Of a stretch of 64,000 bases of DNA, positions 1 through 9,218 are shown in pieces. The position numbers and the translations under genes were made by a program. Within the stretch, counting starts at the first letter, position 1; each line of letters starts with the position of its first letter. Below the pieces are notes generated by a model. That model was given only the letters and a program-made list of their open reading frames with translations, was not told the origin of the DNA and searched no databases. Source of the stretch: Caedibacter sp052030685 (GTDB taxonomy: Bacteria; Pseudomonadota; Gammaproteobacteria; Francisellales; Francisellaceae); NCBI RefSeq assembly GCF_052030685.1, contig NZ_JBQAJM010000001.1, positions 1 through 64,000 of the forward strand. The letters run 5' to 3'.

Positions 1-134
1 GCTTAAAAGCTCAATTGCATGAGCTAGCAATTAGATCGACTGATTCATAATTCAATGTTTAAAACTCTAAACTTCAGTACCTGTTGATACCAAGCCAAAA
101 CTTTTAATCAGCTAGGATAAAAGTATATTTTTCA

Positions 135-153
135 GGGTGTATGCTATACACCC
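135..153. repeat. Perfect inverted repeat upstream of hslVU
   Basis: Two exact 8-base arms (GGGTGTAT and ATACACCC) flank GCT. No T-run follows on either strand, so it is not an obvious intrinsic terminator. It lies about 140 bases before hslV and could be an operator or the end of an upstream transcript. Apart from this palindrome I see no gene in the first 291 bases; the sequence is AT-rich and presumably carries the hslV promoter, but I could not place one confidently. Confidence 0.45.
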
Positions 154-291
154 CTACGGTAAAACCAAATACAAATGTCCAACCTTTTGAATACAGTTAA
201 ATCTTTTTAAATAAAACCTTGTAATTTTTCTCTTAAGCGCAATCTATAGCGATCATGTTTTTACAAACCCAACCATTTAAGCGGGGAAACT

Positions 292-846
292 ATGTTAGAA
301 ATGAAAGGCACCACAATTTTGTGCGTGCGTCGTGGTGATGAAGTCGTCATTGGTGGCGACGGTCAAGCAACACTAGGCAATACGGTTGCAAAAGACAATA
401 TCATCAAAGTGCGTAAATTAAGTAATGGTAAAGTATTAACTGGATTTGCTGGATCAACAGCAGATGCATTTACCTTATTTGAAAAATTTGAGCAAAAGCT
501 TGACTTCTATCAAGGCAACCTTGAACGCGCTTCCGTTGAAATGGTGCGTGAATGGCGTCTAGATCGTATGATGAGCAAGCTTGAGGCGATGATCATTGTC
601 GCTGATGAAAATAAATCACTCTTGATCTCAGGCGTCGGTGATGTCATGGCGGCTGATGAAAAAGGCATTTTATCGATTGGTTCAGGCTCTGCTTTTGCTA
701 AGGCCTCGGCACATGCCTTGGTCGATAACACCGATCTTTCGGCATATGAAATTGTTAAAAAGAGTCTTAATATTGCCGCTGATATCTGTATTTACACCAA
801 TCATAACTTAACCATTGAAAAGCTTGCTAACAAAGCAGCCGTATAA
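292..846 (+). CDS. hslV: ATP-dependent protease subunit HslV (ClpQ)
   Basis: Peptidase chamber of the two-component HslUV protease, a cytoplasmic proteasome-like threonine protease degrading misfolded and regulatory proteins. Sequence: the family core GGDGQATLGN, GFAGSTADAFTL and the CIYTNH segment near the C-terminus are clear, and 184 residues is close to family length. The nucleophile should be the first Thr of GTTIL at residue 7, so six residues (ending in Gly) would have to be removed. The short E. coli-type HslV starts Met-Thr-Thr; longer forms with a Gly-Thr cut are known from other bacteria. A GGGG ribosome-binding site lies 5-8 bases before the chosen ATG; a second ATG at residue 4 is an alternative start. 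The stop is 21 bases from the hslU start, so the pair is one operon. Confidence 0.96.
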   Translation: MLEMKGTTILCVRRGDEVVIGGDGQATLGNTVAKDNIIKVRKLSNGKVLTGFAGSTADAFTLFEKFEQKLDFYQGNLERASVEMVREWRLDRMMSKLEAMIIVADENKSLLISGVGDVMAADEKGILSIGSGSAFAKASAHALVDNTDLSAYEIVKKSLNIAADICIYTNHNLTIEKLANKAAV

Positions 847-867
847 TTGACTAAGGGGATAGAAATC

Positions 868-2217
868 ATGTCACAAATGACACCTAAAGAAATTGTCAGT
901 GAATTAGACCGCTTTATCATCGGTCAAAAAGATGCAAAAAAAGCCGTGGCGATTGCGCTTAGAAACCGCTGGCGCAGAATGCAGCTTGAAGATGGCATGC
1001 GCCAAGAAGTAACGCCTAAAAATATTTTAATGATTGGTCCGACAGGTGTTGGTAAAACAGAGATTGCACGACGCTTGGCAAAGCTTGCCAATGCGCCATT
1101 TATCAAAATTGAAGCAACTAAATTTACTGAGGTAGGCTATGTTGGTAAGGATGTTGATTCAATCATCCGTGATCTAGCAGATATCTCAATCAAGATGTAT
1201 CGTGAGCAAGAGAAAACTAAAGTCGCAGCACGCGCTGAAGAGTTGGCAAAAGAGCGTATATTAGATGCGCTATTGCCTGCAGCTCGTGAAAGCAAAGTAG
1301 GCTTTGCCAATGAACCCGTTGAAGTCGAGCAAAAAACTGAAAGTACAACACGTCAACTTTTCAGAAAAAAACTTGCCACAGGCGAGCTTAATGACAAAGA
1401 AATTGAAATCGATATTGCCATGGCAGCACCTCAGATGAATATCATGGGACCTCCTGGTATGGAAGACATGACCAATCAACTGCAAAGCTTATTTTCATCA
1501 ATGGGTGATGAACGCAAAAAACGTCGCAAAATCAAAGTTAAAGATGCTTTGAAATTACTACAAGACGAAGAAGCTGGCAAGTTAGTCAATGAAGATGATA
1601 TCAAGCTTAAGGCCATTGAAGCCGTTGAGCAAAATGGTATTGTATTTATTGATGAAATTGACAAAGTATGCAAAAAATCAGATCAGCGTGGTGGCGATGT
1701 ATCACGTGAAGGTGTTCAGCGTGATTTATTACCATTGGTTGAGGGCTCAACAGTCACTACTAAACACGGCATGATCAAAACAGATCACATATTGTTTATC
1801 GCCTCTGGCGCATTCCATGTCGCCAAACCATCTGACTTAATTCCTGAGCTTCAAGGGCGTCTGCCAATTCGTGTTGAACTAAGATCACTTGAAGTTGAAG
1901 ACTTCGTGCGCATTCTCACCGAACCTGATTATTCATTAATCAAACAATATGTTGCCCTACTAGGTACTGAAGGTATTGAAATCATCTTTGAAGAAATGGC
2001 TGTTAGACGCATTGCCGAGATTTCATTTCGTGTCAATGAAGAGGTAGAAAATATTGGTGCTCGACGCTTGCATACCGTGCTAGAAAGGTTATTAGAAGAA
2101 GTATCCTTTGATGCCTCTGATCGCACTGAAAAAACCTTTAATGTTACCAGTGATTATGTGAACGAAAAGCTAGGTGATTTAGTCAAAGATCGTGACTTAA
2201 GTCAGTATATTCTGTAG
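868..2217 (+). CDS. hslU: HslU (ClpY), AAA+ unfoldase subunit of HslUV
   Basis: ATPase that unfolds substrates and threads them into HslV. The ATG used here (449 aa) follows AAGGGGA with 8-base spacing; an in-frame TTG immediately after the hslV stop has no such site. Walker A GPTGVGKT is at residues 57-64, Walker B is in GIVFIDEID, the charged intermediate (I) domain insert lies between them, and the C-terminus ends in the short hydrophobic tail (QYIL) that in this family docks into HslV. Directly downstream of hslV, so co-expressed. After the stop about 60 bases lead into the tRNA promoter; no strong hairpin is visible. Confidence 0.97.
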   Translation: MSQMTPKEIVSELDRFIIGQKDAKKAVAIALRNRWRRMQLEDGMRQEVTPKNILMIGPTGVGKTEIARRLAKLANAPFIKIEATKFTEVGYVGKDVDSIIRDLADISIKMYREQEKTKVAARAEELAKERILDALLPAARESKVGFANEPVEVEQKTESTTRQLFRKKLATGELNDKEIEIDIAMAAPQMNIMGPPGMEDMTNQLQSLFSSMGDERKKRRKIKVKDALKLLQDEEAGKLVNEDDIKLKAIEAVEQNGIVFIDEIDKVCKKSDQRGGDVSREGVQRDLLPLVEGSTVTTKHGMIKTDHILFIASGAFHVAKPSDLIPELQGRLPIRVELRSLEVEDFVRILTEPDYSLIKQYVALLGTEGIEIIFEEMAVRRIAEISFRVNEEVENIGARRLHTVLERLLEEVSFDASDRTEKTFNVTSDYVNEKLGDLVKDRDLSQYIL

Positions 2218-2276
2218 CGCATTTGTACACTTAAGAAAAATTCGTTAATAAACGTATGAAAACTCAAAAAATACAA

Positions 2277-2304
2277 TTGACATTAGGGCTTTAGTCCTTA
2301 TAAT
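2277..2304 (+). promoter_or_regulatory. Sigma70 promoter of the tRNA cluster
   Basis: A perfect TTGACA at 2277-2282 and a perfect TATAAT at 2299-2304 are separated by 16 bases. Transcription would start about 7 bases downstream, just before tRNA-Gly. Near-consensus boxes are typical of stable-RNA promoters. It should drive all three tRNA genes as one transcript. Confidence 0.85.
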
Positions 2305-2317
2305 CTGATCCTGTTCT

Positions 2318-2392
2318 GCGGGAATAGCTCAGTGGTAGAGCACAACCTTGCCAAGGTTGGGGTCGCGAGTTCGAACCTCGTTTCCCGCTCCA
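2318..2392 (+). tRNA. tRNA-Gly (anticodon GCC)
   Basis: Cloverleaf: acceptor GCGGGAA pairs with TTCCCGC, the D-arm starts AGCTCAGTGGTAGAGC, the anticodon arm CAACCTTGCCAAGGTTG presents GCC, and the T-arm has GTTCGAACC. Discriminator T and CCA are encoded. First gene of a three-tRNA cluster. Confidence 0.97.
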
Positions 2393-2395
2393 GTT

Positions 2396-2469
2396 GGCTG
2401 GGTAGCAAAGTGGTTATGCAGAGGCCTGCAAAGCCTTGGACACCGGTTCGATTCCGGTCTCAGCCTCCA
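2396..2469 (+). tRNA. tRNA-Cys (anticodon GCA)
   Basis: Acceptor GGCTGGG pairs with CTCAGCC (one G-T pair), anticodon loop CTGCAAA gives GCA, the T-loop has GGTTCGATTCC, and CCA is encoded. Three bases separate it from tRNA-Gly. Confidence 0.97.
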
Positions 2470-2483
2470 CAGAACAAGTCTTT

Positions 2484-2572
2484 GCCCGGGTGGTGAAATT
2501 GGTAGACACAAGGGACTTAAAATCCCTCGAGACTTAACTCTCGTGCCGGTTCGACTCCGGCCCCGGGCACCA
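2484..2572 (+). tRNA. tRNA-Leu (anticodon TAA)
   Basis: Class II tRNA of 89 nt with a long variable arm. Acceptor GCCCGGG pairs with CCCGGGC, anticodon stem-loop GGGACTTAAAATCCC shows TAA, T-arm is GGTTCGACTCC, CCA is encoded. Last of the cluster. No clear intrinsic terminator follows in the 100 bases before the next, oppositely oriented, gene. Confidence 0.97.
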
Positions 2573-2672
2573 TCAAATTTACCCAATCATTTTATATAGT
2601 TACCATCTTGATGATGATGGCTTAAATAACTCATCAAAAAGTATTAGCGATATCCCTTACAGATTGTAAAAA

Positions 2673-3212
2673 TCATTTAATGACAGTGTACTTTAATTGA
2701 ACTGCATCAAACTCATACTTTTTAACATCTACAAGCTTTAAGTTGATATCTTGATTAACTCTGCCAAACAAAGCTTTACCTTCACCAAGAAGGGTTGGGA
2801 CAACAGTTACTATAAGCTCATCAATTAACCCTTCATTCAGAAAAGACTGAATAATCAAAGCACCGTCAATATACAAATTATTAGCATCCATGATATTAAG
2901 TGATCCAATCAGTTCTTTTGGTGTTCCTGAAAATACTGAAACCTTATTCTTCAAAGCGTCAGGAACAATCACATCACTTCTAGCCATAACAATCACTCTT
3001 TTATTAGTGTATGGCCACTGATCAAACTCTAATACCTTATTAAACGAGTTTTTACCCAGTACGATTGTATCAATAGCTCTGATAAAATCAGCATAACCAC
3101 AATCCTCATCAACAGGTAAAGAAGCATTAAACTTCATTAGCCAATCGATACCCCCATTTACTCTTGCAACATAGCCATCTAAACTCGTTGCGATAAAAAC
3201 TGATAATTTCAT
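2673..3212 (-). CDS. RibD C-terminal/dihydrofolate-reductase-like protein
   Basis: A stand-alone DHFR-like reductase domain of about 180 residues (YwjB/YyaP-type). The N-terminus MKLSVFIATSLDGYVA plus GGIDWL is the family's NADPH/substrate pocket signature; VLGKNSFNKV and IDGALIIQSFLNEGLIDEL complete the fold. These proteins are usually annotated as reductases of unknown substrate. I chose the ATG 9 bases inside the longest frame because AAGG sits at the right distance from it, whereas the upstream GTG has no usable site. It begins 20 bases after maeA ends and may be read through from it. No resistance function is implied. Confidence 0.85.
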   Translation of the reverse strand: MKLSVFIATSLDGYVARVNGGIDWLMKFNASLPVDEDCGYADFIRAIDTIVLGKNSFNKVLEFDQWPYTNKRVIVMARSDVIVPDALKNKVSVFSGTPKELIGSLNIMDANNLYIDGALIIQSFLNEGLIDELIVTVVPTLLGEGKALFGRVNQDINLKLVDVKKYEFDAVQLKYTVIK

Positions 3213-3232
3213 GTTAAACACCCTTGAAAAAA

Positions 3233-4936
3233 CTATGACTTAAAATAATACGGATAATACTTCGGCTCCCAAATAACTTGATCAATCTTGCGCCAAATAT
3301 CATCAACATCTTGAGCGACACCATCCTCAATCGCCTGACGCGCTACAGCAAATGCCACCTGACGGCTAACACTGTATGCCTCACTTAGTTTTGGTAATAA
3401 CGCATCATCTTGGGTTGAGTAATTTGCTAATGCCTTGCATGCTGCCCATAGCATATTATCGGTAAAGCGCTTGGCAGCAATTGCAACGATTCCTAAACCA
3501 ATGCCAGGGAAAACCAAGGCATTATTTGATTGCGCGATACGATAAACCTTGCCTTTATAGCCAACATCATCAAATGGACTACCTGTGGCAATAAGCGCAC
3601 GCCCTTCAGTTAAACGAATAATATCCTGCGGCACACGCTCACAACGACTCGTTGGATTCGATAAGGTGAAGATAATCGGGCGATCATTATTCTCAGCCAT
3701 AGACAAAATAACATCGTCTGTAAATGCACCAGCAACACCTGAACAGCCAATTAAGGTTGTTGGCTTTGCTTGTTTGACAACTTCCGAAAGCGTAATGCGT
3801 CCCTTATCATCAGTCCCCCACCCTTTAACCGACTCACGCGTACAGGCATAAGGTCGTTGAAAGTCCATCATTTCCTGATCATCGATCAATAGACCATATT
3901 TATCAATACACCAAAAGTGCTGATAAGCTTCTTCTTTTGTCAAACCTGAGTGCACAAGTGCTGCCACAATCTCATCGGCAATACCTAAGCCTGCCGTTCC
4001 CGCACCAAAGATCACAAATTTCTGATGATTAAACTTCAAGCCTGAGCGTTTTGACGCTGAGATCAAACCTGCTAACGCAACGGCAGCAGTACCTTGCATA
4101 TCATCGTTAAAGCTACAAATTTCATTTTGATATTTTACTAAATTCTTACGCGCATTATCACGTCCAAAGTCTTCCCAATGTAGGAATATCTCTGGCATTT
4201 CATCTTGAACTGCCTCAATAAATAACTGAACCATTTCATCATACTGCTCACCGCGCACACGCTGATGACGCCAACCAAGATATAACGGATCTTCTAATAA
4301 CTTTTTATTATTGGTGCCTGCATCTAAAAACACCGGTAAATAACGCCCAGGATTAATGCCAGCACACAGCGTATAAACCATCAACTTAGCAACCGGTATT
4401 TCAATACCACCAACACCTTGATCACCAATCCCTAACACGCCTTCCGCATCACTGACTACAAGAATATCAACATCTGAATTGGTACGATTACGTAGAATCT
4501 CGCGCATTTTATAGCGATCTGGATAAGCAATATAAAGTCCTCGAGGAGACAAGAATTGCTCGCTATAGCGCATCACTGCCTCACCAACTGTTGGTGTATA
4601 GATAATTGGCAACATTTCATTGAGGTTATCGCGCACTAATCGATAAAACAATGTCTCATTGATATTGTGCAAGTTCTTTAAAAAACTATAGCGCCCGATG
4701 TTACTCCTGAAAGATTTATACTGCTGATAGGCACGCGTTTTTTGCTCTTCCAATGATTCAATCTGGAAAGGTAATTTACCCAACAAGCCAAATTCTTGAC
4801 GCTCACGCTCACTAAAGGCAGTCCCCTTATTTAAAGAGGCAAGCGTTAATAAACTCTTACCATGCAAATCAGTTTCAACCCACATTTCATTGCTTTCAGG
4901 GTTGCGTTTAAATTCAAATCTTTTTATTTTCTTCAT
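3233..4936 (-). CDS. maeA: NAD-dependent malic enzyme (oxaloacetate-decarboxylating)
   Basis: Converts malate to pyruvate and CO2 with reduction of NAD(P), linking the TCA cycle to pyruvate. The 567-aa length is that of the SfcA/MaeA single-domain class rather than the longer MaeB fusion. Visible: the N-terminal malic domain with YTPTVGEAVMRYSEQF near residue 112, the conserved EDFGRDNA and FNDDMQGTAAVALAG metal/substrate segments, and a Rossmann motif FGAGTAGLGIADEI around residue 310. Cofactor preference cannot be fixed from sequence alone. Lies 68 bases after hemE on the same strand; the ribosome-binding site is weak. Confidence 0.95.
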   Translation of the reverse strand: MKKIKRFEFKRNPESNEMWVETDLHGKSLLTLASLNKGTAFSERERQEFGLLGKLPFQIESLEEQKTRAYQQYKSFRSNIGRYSFLKNLHNINETLFYRLVRDNLNEMLPIIYTPTVGEAVMRYSEQFLSPRGLYIAYPDRYKMREILRNRTNSDVDILVVSDAEGVLGIGDQGVGGIEIPVAKLMVYTLCAGINPGRYLPVFLDAGTNNKKLLEDPLYLGWRHQRVRGEQYDEMVQLFIEAVQDEMPEIFLHWEDFGRDNARKNLVKYQNEICSFNDDMQGTAAVALAGLISASKRSGLKFNHQKFVIFGAGTAGLGIADEIVAALVHSGLTKEEAYQHFWCIDKYGLLIDDQEMMDFQRPYACTRESVKGWGTDDKGRITLSEVVKQAKPTTLIGCSGVAGAFTDDVILSMAENNDRPIIFTLSNPTSRCERVPQDIIRLTEGRALIATGSPFDDVGYKGKVYRIAQSNNALVFPGIGLGIVAIAAKRFTDNMLWAACKALANYSTQDDALLPKLSEAYSVSRQVAFAVARQAIEDGVAQDVDDIWRKIDQVIWEPKYYPYYFKS

Positions 4937-5004
4937 CGCTATGTTTCTATCGTTATTTTTTATTTTTATATCTTTTTAACTTCAGTTTCTAATCTCTAAT
5001 TCAC

Positions 5005-6045
5005 TCAATTTTTGGCACCGAACTCACGCACTGCATCAACCATTATTTTAACTTTATCCGGTGAAATGTCTGGATATACGCCGTGCCCTAGATTAAAGAC
5101 AAAGCGACTATATGGTGCTTGACTTGTGACGATGCTTCTTACCGAGTCAATAATACTTTGATCACTGCCATAAAGTGCCGCAGGATCTAAGTTGCCTTGC
5201 AATGCAAATTCATTGCCAACGACTTGTCTTGCACGTGCTACATCAATACTCCAATCAATACCAATGCCATCACAGTCGGTTTTAATCAGTTGATCTAACC
5301 ACAAACCACCGTCTTTGGTAAAAAGTGTCACCGGCACATGCGGATGACGTTTTTTAAGCTCAGCTGTAATCCTTTGCATGTAATTCAATGAAAAGGCTGC
5401 ATAGTTGCCTTGTGCCAACATACCACCCCATGTATCAAAGATCATCACAGCATCAGCTCCCGCTTTAATCTGTTCATCCAGATAATCAATAATTACAACA
5501 CTTAGATCAGACAACAACTTATTCAATACTTCTGGTGCGCTATAAAGCATCTTACGTAACTGCGTAAACTGTTTTGAACCCTGACCCTCAACCATGTAAG
5601 CCGCTAACGTCCAAGGGCTACCGCTAAAGCCAATTAATGGCACACGATCTTTAATTGCCTGTTTAGTGGTTGAAACTGCATTGAACACATAATGCAATTT
5701 ATCAATAGCACCTTGAGTATCTAAGCGCTCAACATCTGCTAAAGTTGTCAATGGCGAGGAGAAGATTGGCCCTTTACCACTGACAAATTTAAGATCCATA
5801 CCCATTGCTTCAGGAATCGTTAAAATATCTGAAAAGACAATGGATGCATCTAAATCATAACGATCCAAAGGTTGCAAAGCTACTTCACAACAAGCTTCAG
5901 CATGGCGGCACATCTGCATAAAATCACTAAATTGTGAACGCGTCTTACGATACTCAGGCAAATAGCGCCCAGCTTGGCGCATAATCCACATCGGTGTTTG
6001 TGTCACAGGCTTGCCTTGTAAGGCGTCTAAAAACAATGTTCTCAT
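5005..6045 (-). CDS. hemE: Uroporphyrinogen decarboxylase
   Basis: Decarboxylates uroporphyrinogen III to coproporphyrinogen III in haem synthesis. N-terminal signature PMWIMRQAGRYLPEYR at residues 18-33, the catalytic Asp region YDLDASIVFSDIL, GFSGSPWTLAAYMVEG and the C-terminal FNLGHGVYPD are all intact; 346 aa is normal. Its ATG overlaps the stop of the upstream acyltransferase in an ATGA, so translation is probably coupled. Haem genes are dispersed here: hemC lies 51 kb away. Confidence 0.98.
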   Translation of the reverse strand: MRTLFLDALQGKPVTQTPMWIMRQAGRYLPEYRKTRSQFSDFMQMCRHAEACCEVALQPLDRYDLDASIVFSDILTIPEAMGMDLKFVSGKGPIFSSPLTTLADVERLDTQGAIDKLHYVFNAVSTTKQAIKDRVPLIGFSGSPWTLAAYMVEGQGSKQFTQLRKMLYSAPEVLNKLLSDLSVVIIDYLDEQIKAGADAVMIFDTWGGMLAQGNYAAFSLNYMQRITAELKKRHPHVPVTLFTKDGGLWLDQLIKTDCDGIGIDWSIDVARARQVVGNEFALQGNLDPAALYGSDQSIIDSVRSIVTSQAPYSRFVFNLGHGVYPDISPDKVKIMVDAVREFGAKN

Positions 6046-6956
6046 TTTTTATCCTTTTTGTAATAATCAATCCCATCAGGGTGATATTTAAAGCGTTTAT
6101 ACGTCCACTGATATTGCTCTGGATATTGGCGAATAATTTCCTCAAAGCGCTTGGTAAAAGCATAAGCCACTGGATCTTCAATACCATCAATTGCTTGATA
6201 GTGCTTAATCAAAGGCTCCAAGTCCTCATTAAACAGTGTCAAACCTTTGCCATCAGAATTTCTAACGGCATAGCTTAACACAACTGCAGGCTTGTAGCGC
6301 TCATATAATTTCCCAGCGAAATTCATCGTCTTGGCAGGATTGCCAAAGAAATCAACATAAGTACCTCCAGCATCAACTGGGACTTGATCCGTTAGCATGG
6401 CAATGACTTGCTTTTTTGCTAGGGCTTTAAATAACATTTTCACACCTTTTTGATTGGCAGGTGACATGTTTTCACATAAGCGTGAACGCGCACGCAAAAT
6501 CAGCTTATCCAGTGTTTTTATCTTCGGTGGTGTGTATAACATCGCCGAAGGATATTTGCTTGAATAATACATCGAGGCAATTTCATAACTTCCCAAATGA
6601 GGTGCAACAACCATAACACCACGACCTTCTTCATATAAGCGTTGTGAAATATCCCCACCATGCACCACTTGAATTTGTTTGAGCAGCTTTTGCGGATTTT
6701 TAAATAAGATTCCCGGCATTTCAGCACCGGTCATACAGGTTTGTTGTAAAGTTTTCTTAACCAGTTTGCGTTTATGATAGTCACTTAATTCCGGAAAGCA
6801 TTTATCAATATTAATACGTGCTATTCGACGCATATCGCTTTTACAATAATAAAGTAATATCCCAATCATCGCCCCAATACGCTGCGCTGTTTTAAAACTT
6901 AACTTTCCCCACAAAAACAATATTAATATTAGGGCTTGGGCACCTATTTTCTTCAT
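6042..6956 (-). CDS. LpxL/HtrB-like lipid A acyltransferase
   Basis: Inner-membrane acyltransferase of the lysophospholipid/lauroyl acyltransferase family, expected to add a secondary acyl chain to a lipid A precursor. Evidence: hydrophobic N-terminal anchor (residues 8-36), the catalytic HxxxxE motif APHLGSYE at about 118-125, and an LTDQVP/DFFG substrate segment. 304 aa matches the family. The exact acyl chain and position cannot be predicted, so no lpx symbol is given. Overlaps hemE by 4 bases and follows comM by 21 bases: one leftward operon. Confidence 0.85.
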   Translation of the reverse strand: MKKIGAQALILILFLWGKLSFKTAQRIGAMIGILLYYCKSDMRRIARINIDKCFPELSDYHKRKLVKKTLQQTCMTGAEMPGILFKNPQKLLKQIQVVHGGDISQRLYEEGRGVMVVAPHLGSYEIASMYYSSKYPSAMLYTPPKIKTLDKLILRARSRLCENMSPANQKGVKMLFKALAKKQVIAMLTDQVPVDAGGTYVDFFGNPAKTMNFAGKLYERYKPAVVLSYAVRNSDGKGLTLFNEDLEPLIKHYQAIDGIEDPVAYAFTKRFEEIIRQYPEQYQWTYKRFKYHPDGIDYYKKDKK

Positions 6957-6977
6957 CGCATTTTACCGTTTTTTATT

Positions 6978-8486
6978 TTATTGCTGAAAGCGTTCAAATT
7001 TACGATAGCTTAATGCCTCTTGAATATGATGCTTTGCAATCATCTCTTGTGCTGCCAAATCAGCAATTGTCCGCGCAATTTTAACGATTCGGTGATACGC
7101 TCTTGCCGATAAACCAAGCTTTTCAATGGCGTCCGCCAACAACAGTCGCTCATTATCCCCTAAAATGCAGAATTGATCAATTTCCTTGCCCTGAAGTTCG
7201 GCATTAATTTTCCCTTGGCGCTTGATTTGCAGATCGCGTGCGTTGATCACACGCGCTTTGACATCATGACTTGACTCGCCTTGTGCGCCTGCAATCAAAT
7301 CATCATGCTCAACTTCAAGCACCTCAACTTGCAGATCAATGCGATCTAATAGGGGGCCTGAGAGCTTTTGTTGATAACGTTTTATTTGCACATCCGTATC
7401 TTTACACGCTTTGCGCTGTGAACCTAAAAACCCACAAGGGCAAGGATTCATCGCCGCAATTAATTGAAATTTAGCCGGATATTCAACTTGTGCACTGGCT
7501 CTTGAGATCACAATCTTGCCAGACTCAAGTGGCTCACGAAGAACCTCTAGGACTTTGCGATCAAACTCTGGCAGCTCATCTAAAAATAATACGCCATTAT
7601 GCGCTAATGAAATCTCTCCTGGCTTTGGATTTGATCCACCACCGACAAGAGACACTGCCGATGAGGTATGATGAGGGGCACGAAATGGGCGCTGATAAAA
7701 ATGCTCAGCAACATCACTGGTACCTTTAATAGACGCAACCATTGCCGTTGCTAAGGCCTCATCCATCGAAAGTTTGGGTAAGATCGTATTAAATCGTGAT
7801 GCAAGCATCGTTTTACCTGTACCAGGGGGACCAACAAATAAAAGATTATGACCACCTGCTGCGGCAATCTCTAACGCGCGTTTGGCTTGAAACTGACCTC
7901 TGACATCGCTCAAATCCAATTCAAACGCATTATCTGACATCACGCCTTCTGCTTGTTGTGCCGCTTTAATAAACTGTGTTTTTGATAAGTGCAAAACAAC
8001 GTCCATCAAACTCCTAGCCGCATAAGCATGAAGATCTGGCAATAAGGCAACTTCACTTTCATTTTTTACCGCAATAATGAGGTTACGTTGATGCTTTAAG
8101 CTTTGAATGGCAAACGGCAAAATACCTTTTACCGGTCTTAATTTGCCACTTAAAGATAACTCCGCAGCAAATTCATATTGCTCAATATCGGGTGCTATAA
8201 CTTGTTGAGATGCAATTAAAATACCAATGGCAATTGGTAAATCATAGCGCCCACCTTCTTTTGGCAAATCGGCAGGTGCCAAATTAATGGTGATGCGTTT
8301 ACTTGGGAATTGCAATCCTGAATTAATAATCGCACTTCTAACGCGATCCTTACTCTCTTTAACCGCCGCTTCAGGTAAGCCTACGATCGACAAACTCGGC
8401 AATCCATGCGATAAATGCACTTCCACCGTTACTTGTGGTGCATTCACCCCCAATTGAGCGCGACTAAAGACCGTAGCTAGCGACAT
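6978..8486 (-). CDS. comM: ComM/YifB-family AAA+ helicase
   Basis: Magnesium-chelatase-like AAA+ protein; in naturally competent gammaproteobacteria ComM is a hexameric helicase promoting branch migration of incoming DNA. Order: N-terminal Lon-protease-like (ChlI) domain 1-170 with GLPSLSIVGLPEAAVKES, Walker A GPPGTGKT at 219-226, Walker B VLFLDE near 299-304, conserved NPCPCG, and a C-terminal HTH-like region ending near AYHRIVKIARTIADL. 502 aa is full length. Sits 5 bases downstream of ubiK. Competence itself cannot be inferred from this window, since no uptake genes are present. Confidence 0.96.
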   Translation of the reverse strand: MSLATVFSRAQLGVNAPQVTVEVHLSHGLPSLSIVGLPEAAVKESKDRVRSAIINSGLQFPSKRITINLAPADLPKEGGRYDLPIAIGILIASQQVIAPDIEQYEFAAELSLSGKLRPVKGILPFAIQSLKHQRNLIIAVKNESEVALLPDLHAYAARSLMDVVLHLSKTQFIKAAQQAEGVMSDNAFELDLSDVRGQFQAKRALEIAAAGGHNLLFVGPPGTGKTMLASRFNTILPKLSMDEALATAMVASIKGTSDVAEHFYQRPFRAPHHTSSAVSLVGGGSNPKPGEISLAHNGVLFLDELPEFDRKVLEVLREPLESGKIVISRASAQVEYPAKFQLIAAMNPCPCGFLGSQRKACKDTDVQIKRYQQKLSGPLLDRIDLQVEVLEVEHDDLIAGAQGESSHDVKARVINARDLQIKRQGKINAELQGKEIDQFCILGDNERLLLADAIEKLGLSARAYHRIVKIARTIADLAAQEMIAKHHIQEALSYRKFERFQQ

Positions 8487-8491
8487 AACTG

Positions 8492-8746
8492 CTACTTATT
8501 TCCTTGCTCAGCAATAAGTTCATCAACTTTTTTTTCAAGCGCTTCAAGCTTTAAACGTGTTTTTGCTAACACTTCTTTTTGGATATCAAACTCCTCACGC
8601 GTAACGAGATCCAACTTTTCAAAGCTTGCTTTTAACACACTTTTGCAGTTTTTTTCAAACTCACTAGTCACCGTTTTTAAACCACTTGGAATACCATTGG
8701 ATATTTTACTGGCAACATCATCGATTATTTTATTGTTTAGTTTCAT
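8492..8746 (-). CDS. ubiK: UbiK (YqiC/BMFP) ubiquinone synthesis accessory factor
   Basis: Small coiled-coil protein which, with UbiJ, supports the aerobic ubiquinone-synthesis complex. The C-terminal half, with LDLVTREEFDIQKEVLAKTR followed by a heptad-like Leu/Glu/Lys coiled coil, matches the YqiC family closely; 84 aa is usual. The start is the ATG two codons inside the longest frame, preferred over the TTG. The partner genes ubiJ, ubiB and ubiE are present 25 kb away. Confidence 0.88.
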   Translation of the reverse strand: MKLNNKIIDDVASKISNGIPSGLKTVTSEFEKNCKSVLKASFEKLDLVTREEFDIQKEVLAKTRLKLEALEKKVDELIAEQGNK

Positions 8747-8824
8747 ACTCAATCACTTAAATGCTTTACTAATAGATAGTGCATAATGTAGCATAGACAG
8801 CCAAATTGACAAATCAATTCGAGC

Positions 8825-9163
8825 ATGAAGCTAATTACAGCCTATATCAAACCGCATTTACTTGACCGCACACGCGAAGCCTTATTAAGCACTGGGGCTA
8901 CAGGCATTACTATCACTGAAATCAAAGGCTTTGGGCGCCAACTTGGTCATACTGAGCTTTATCGAGGCGCAGAATATGCGGTTGATTTTTTGCCTAAGAT
9001 TAAGATGGAGGTCATCTGCAAAGATGATCAACAACAAGACTTTATAAAGGCCATCATTGACACAAATAAAGCTGATAAGATTGGGGCGGGCAAAATCACC
9101 ATCACCCACCTTGAAGAAGTTATTCGCATCCGCACTGGTGAGACGGATGATGAGGCAGTTTAA
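8825..9163 (+). CDS. glnB: P-II nitrogen regulatory protein
   Basis: Trimeric signal protein reporting glutamine, 2-oxoglutarate and ATP/ADP state. 112 aa; the N-terminus MKLITAYIKPHLLDR, the T-loop with Tyr at residue 51 in LYRGAEYAVDF (the uridylylation site), the B-loop KIGAGKI and C-terminal VIRIRTGE are all present. No amtB lies beside it, so GlnB versus GlnK cannot be separated; the symbol is nominal. The ribosome-binding site is poor. Divergent from ubiK and followed by a REP-like palindrome that separates it from the convergent LPMO gene. Confidence 0.95.
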   Translation: MKLITAYIKPHLLDRTREALLSTGATGITITEIKGFGRQLGHTELYRGAEYAVDFLPKIKMEVICKDDQQQDFIKAIIDTNKADKIGAGKITITHLEEVIRIRTGETDDEAV

Positions 9164-9218
9164 ATCAAACTTTTTTTCGGCTAAGACTAAATATTCACCC
9201 ACAAGTGCTCATCGTACC

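Noticed and set aside
2329..2599. Open frames across the tRNA cluster on both strands
   Set aside because: They run over three well-formed tRNA genes and have no protein signature; typical spurious calls over tRNAs.
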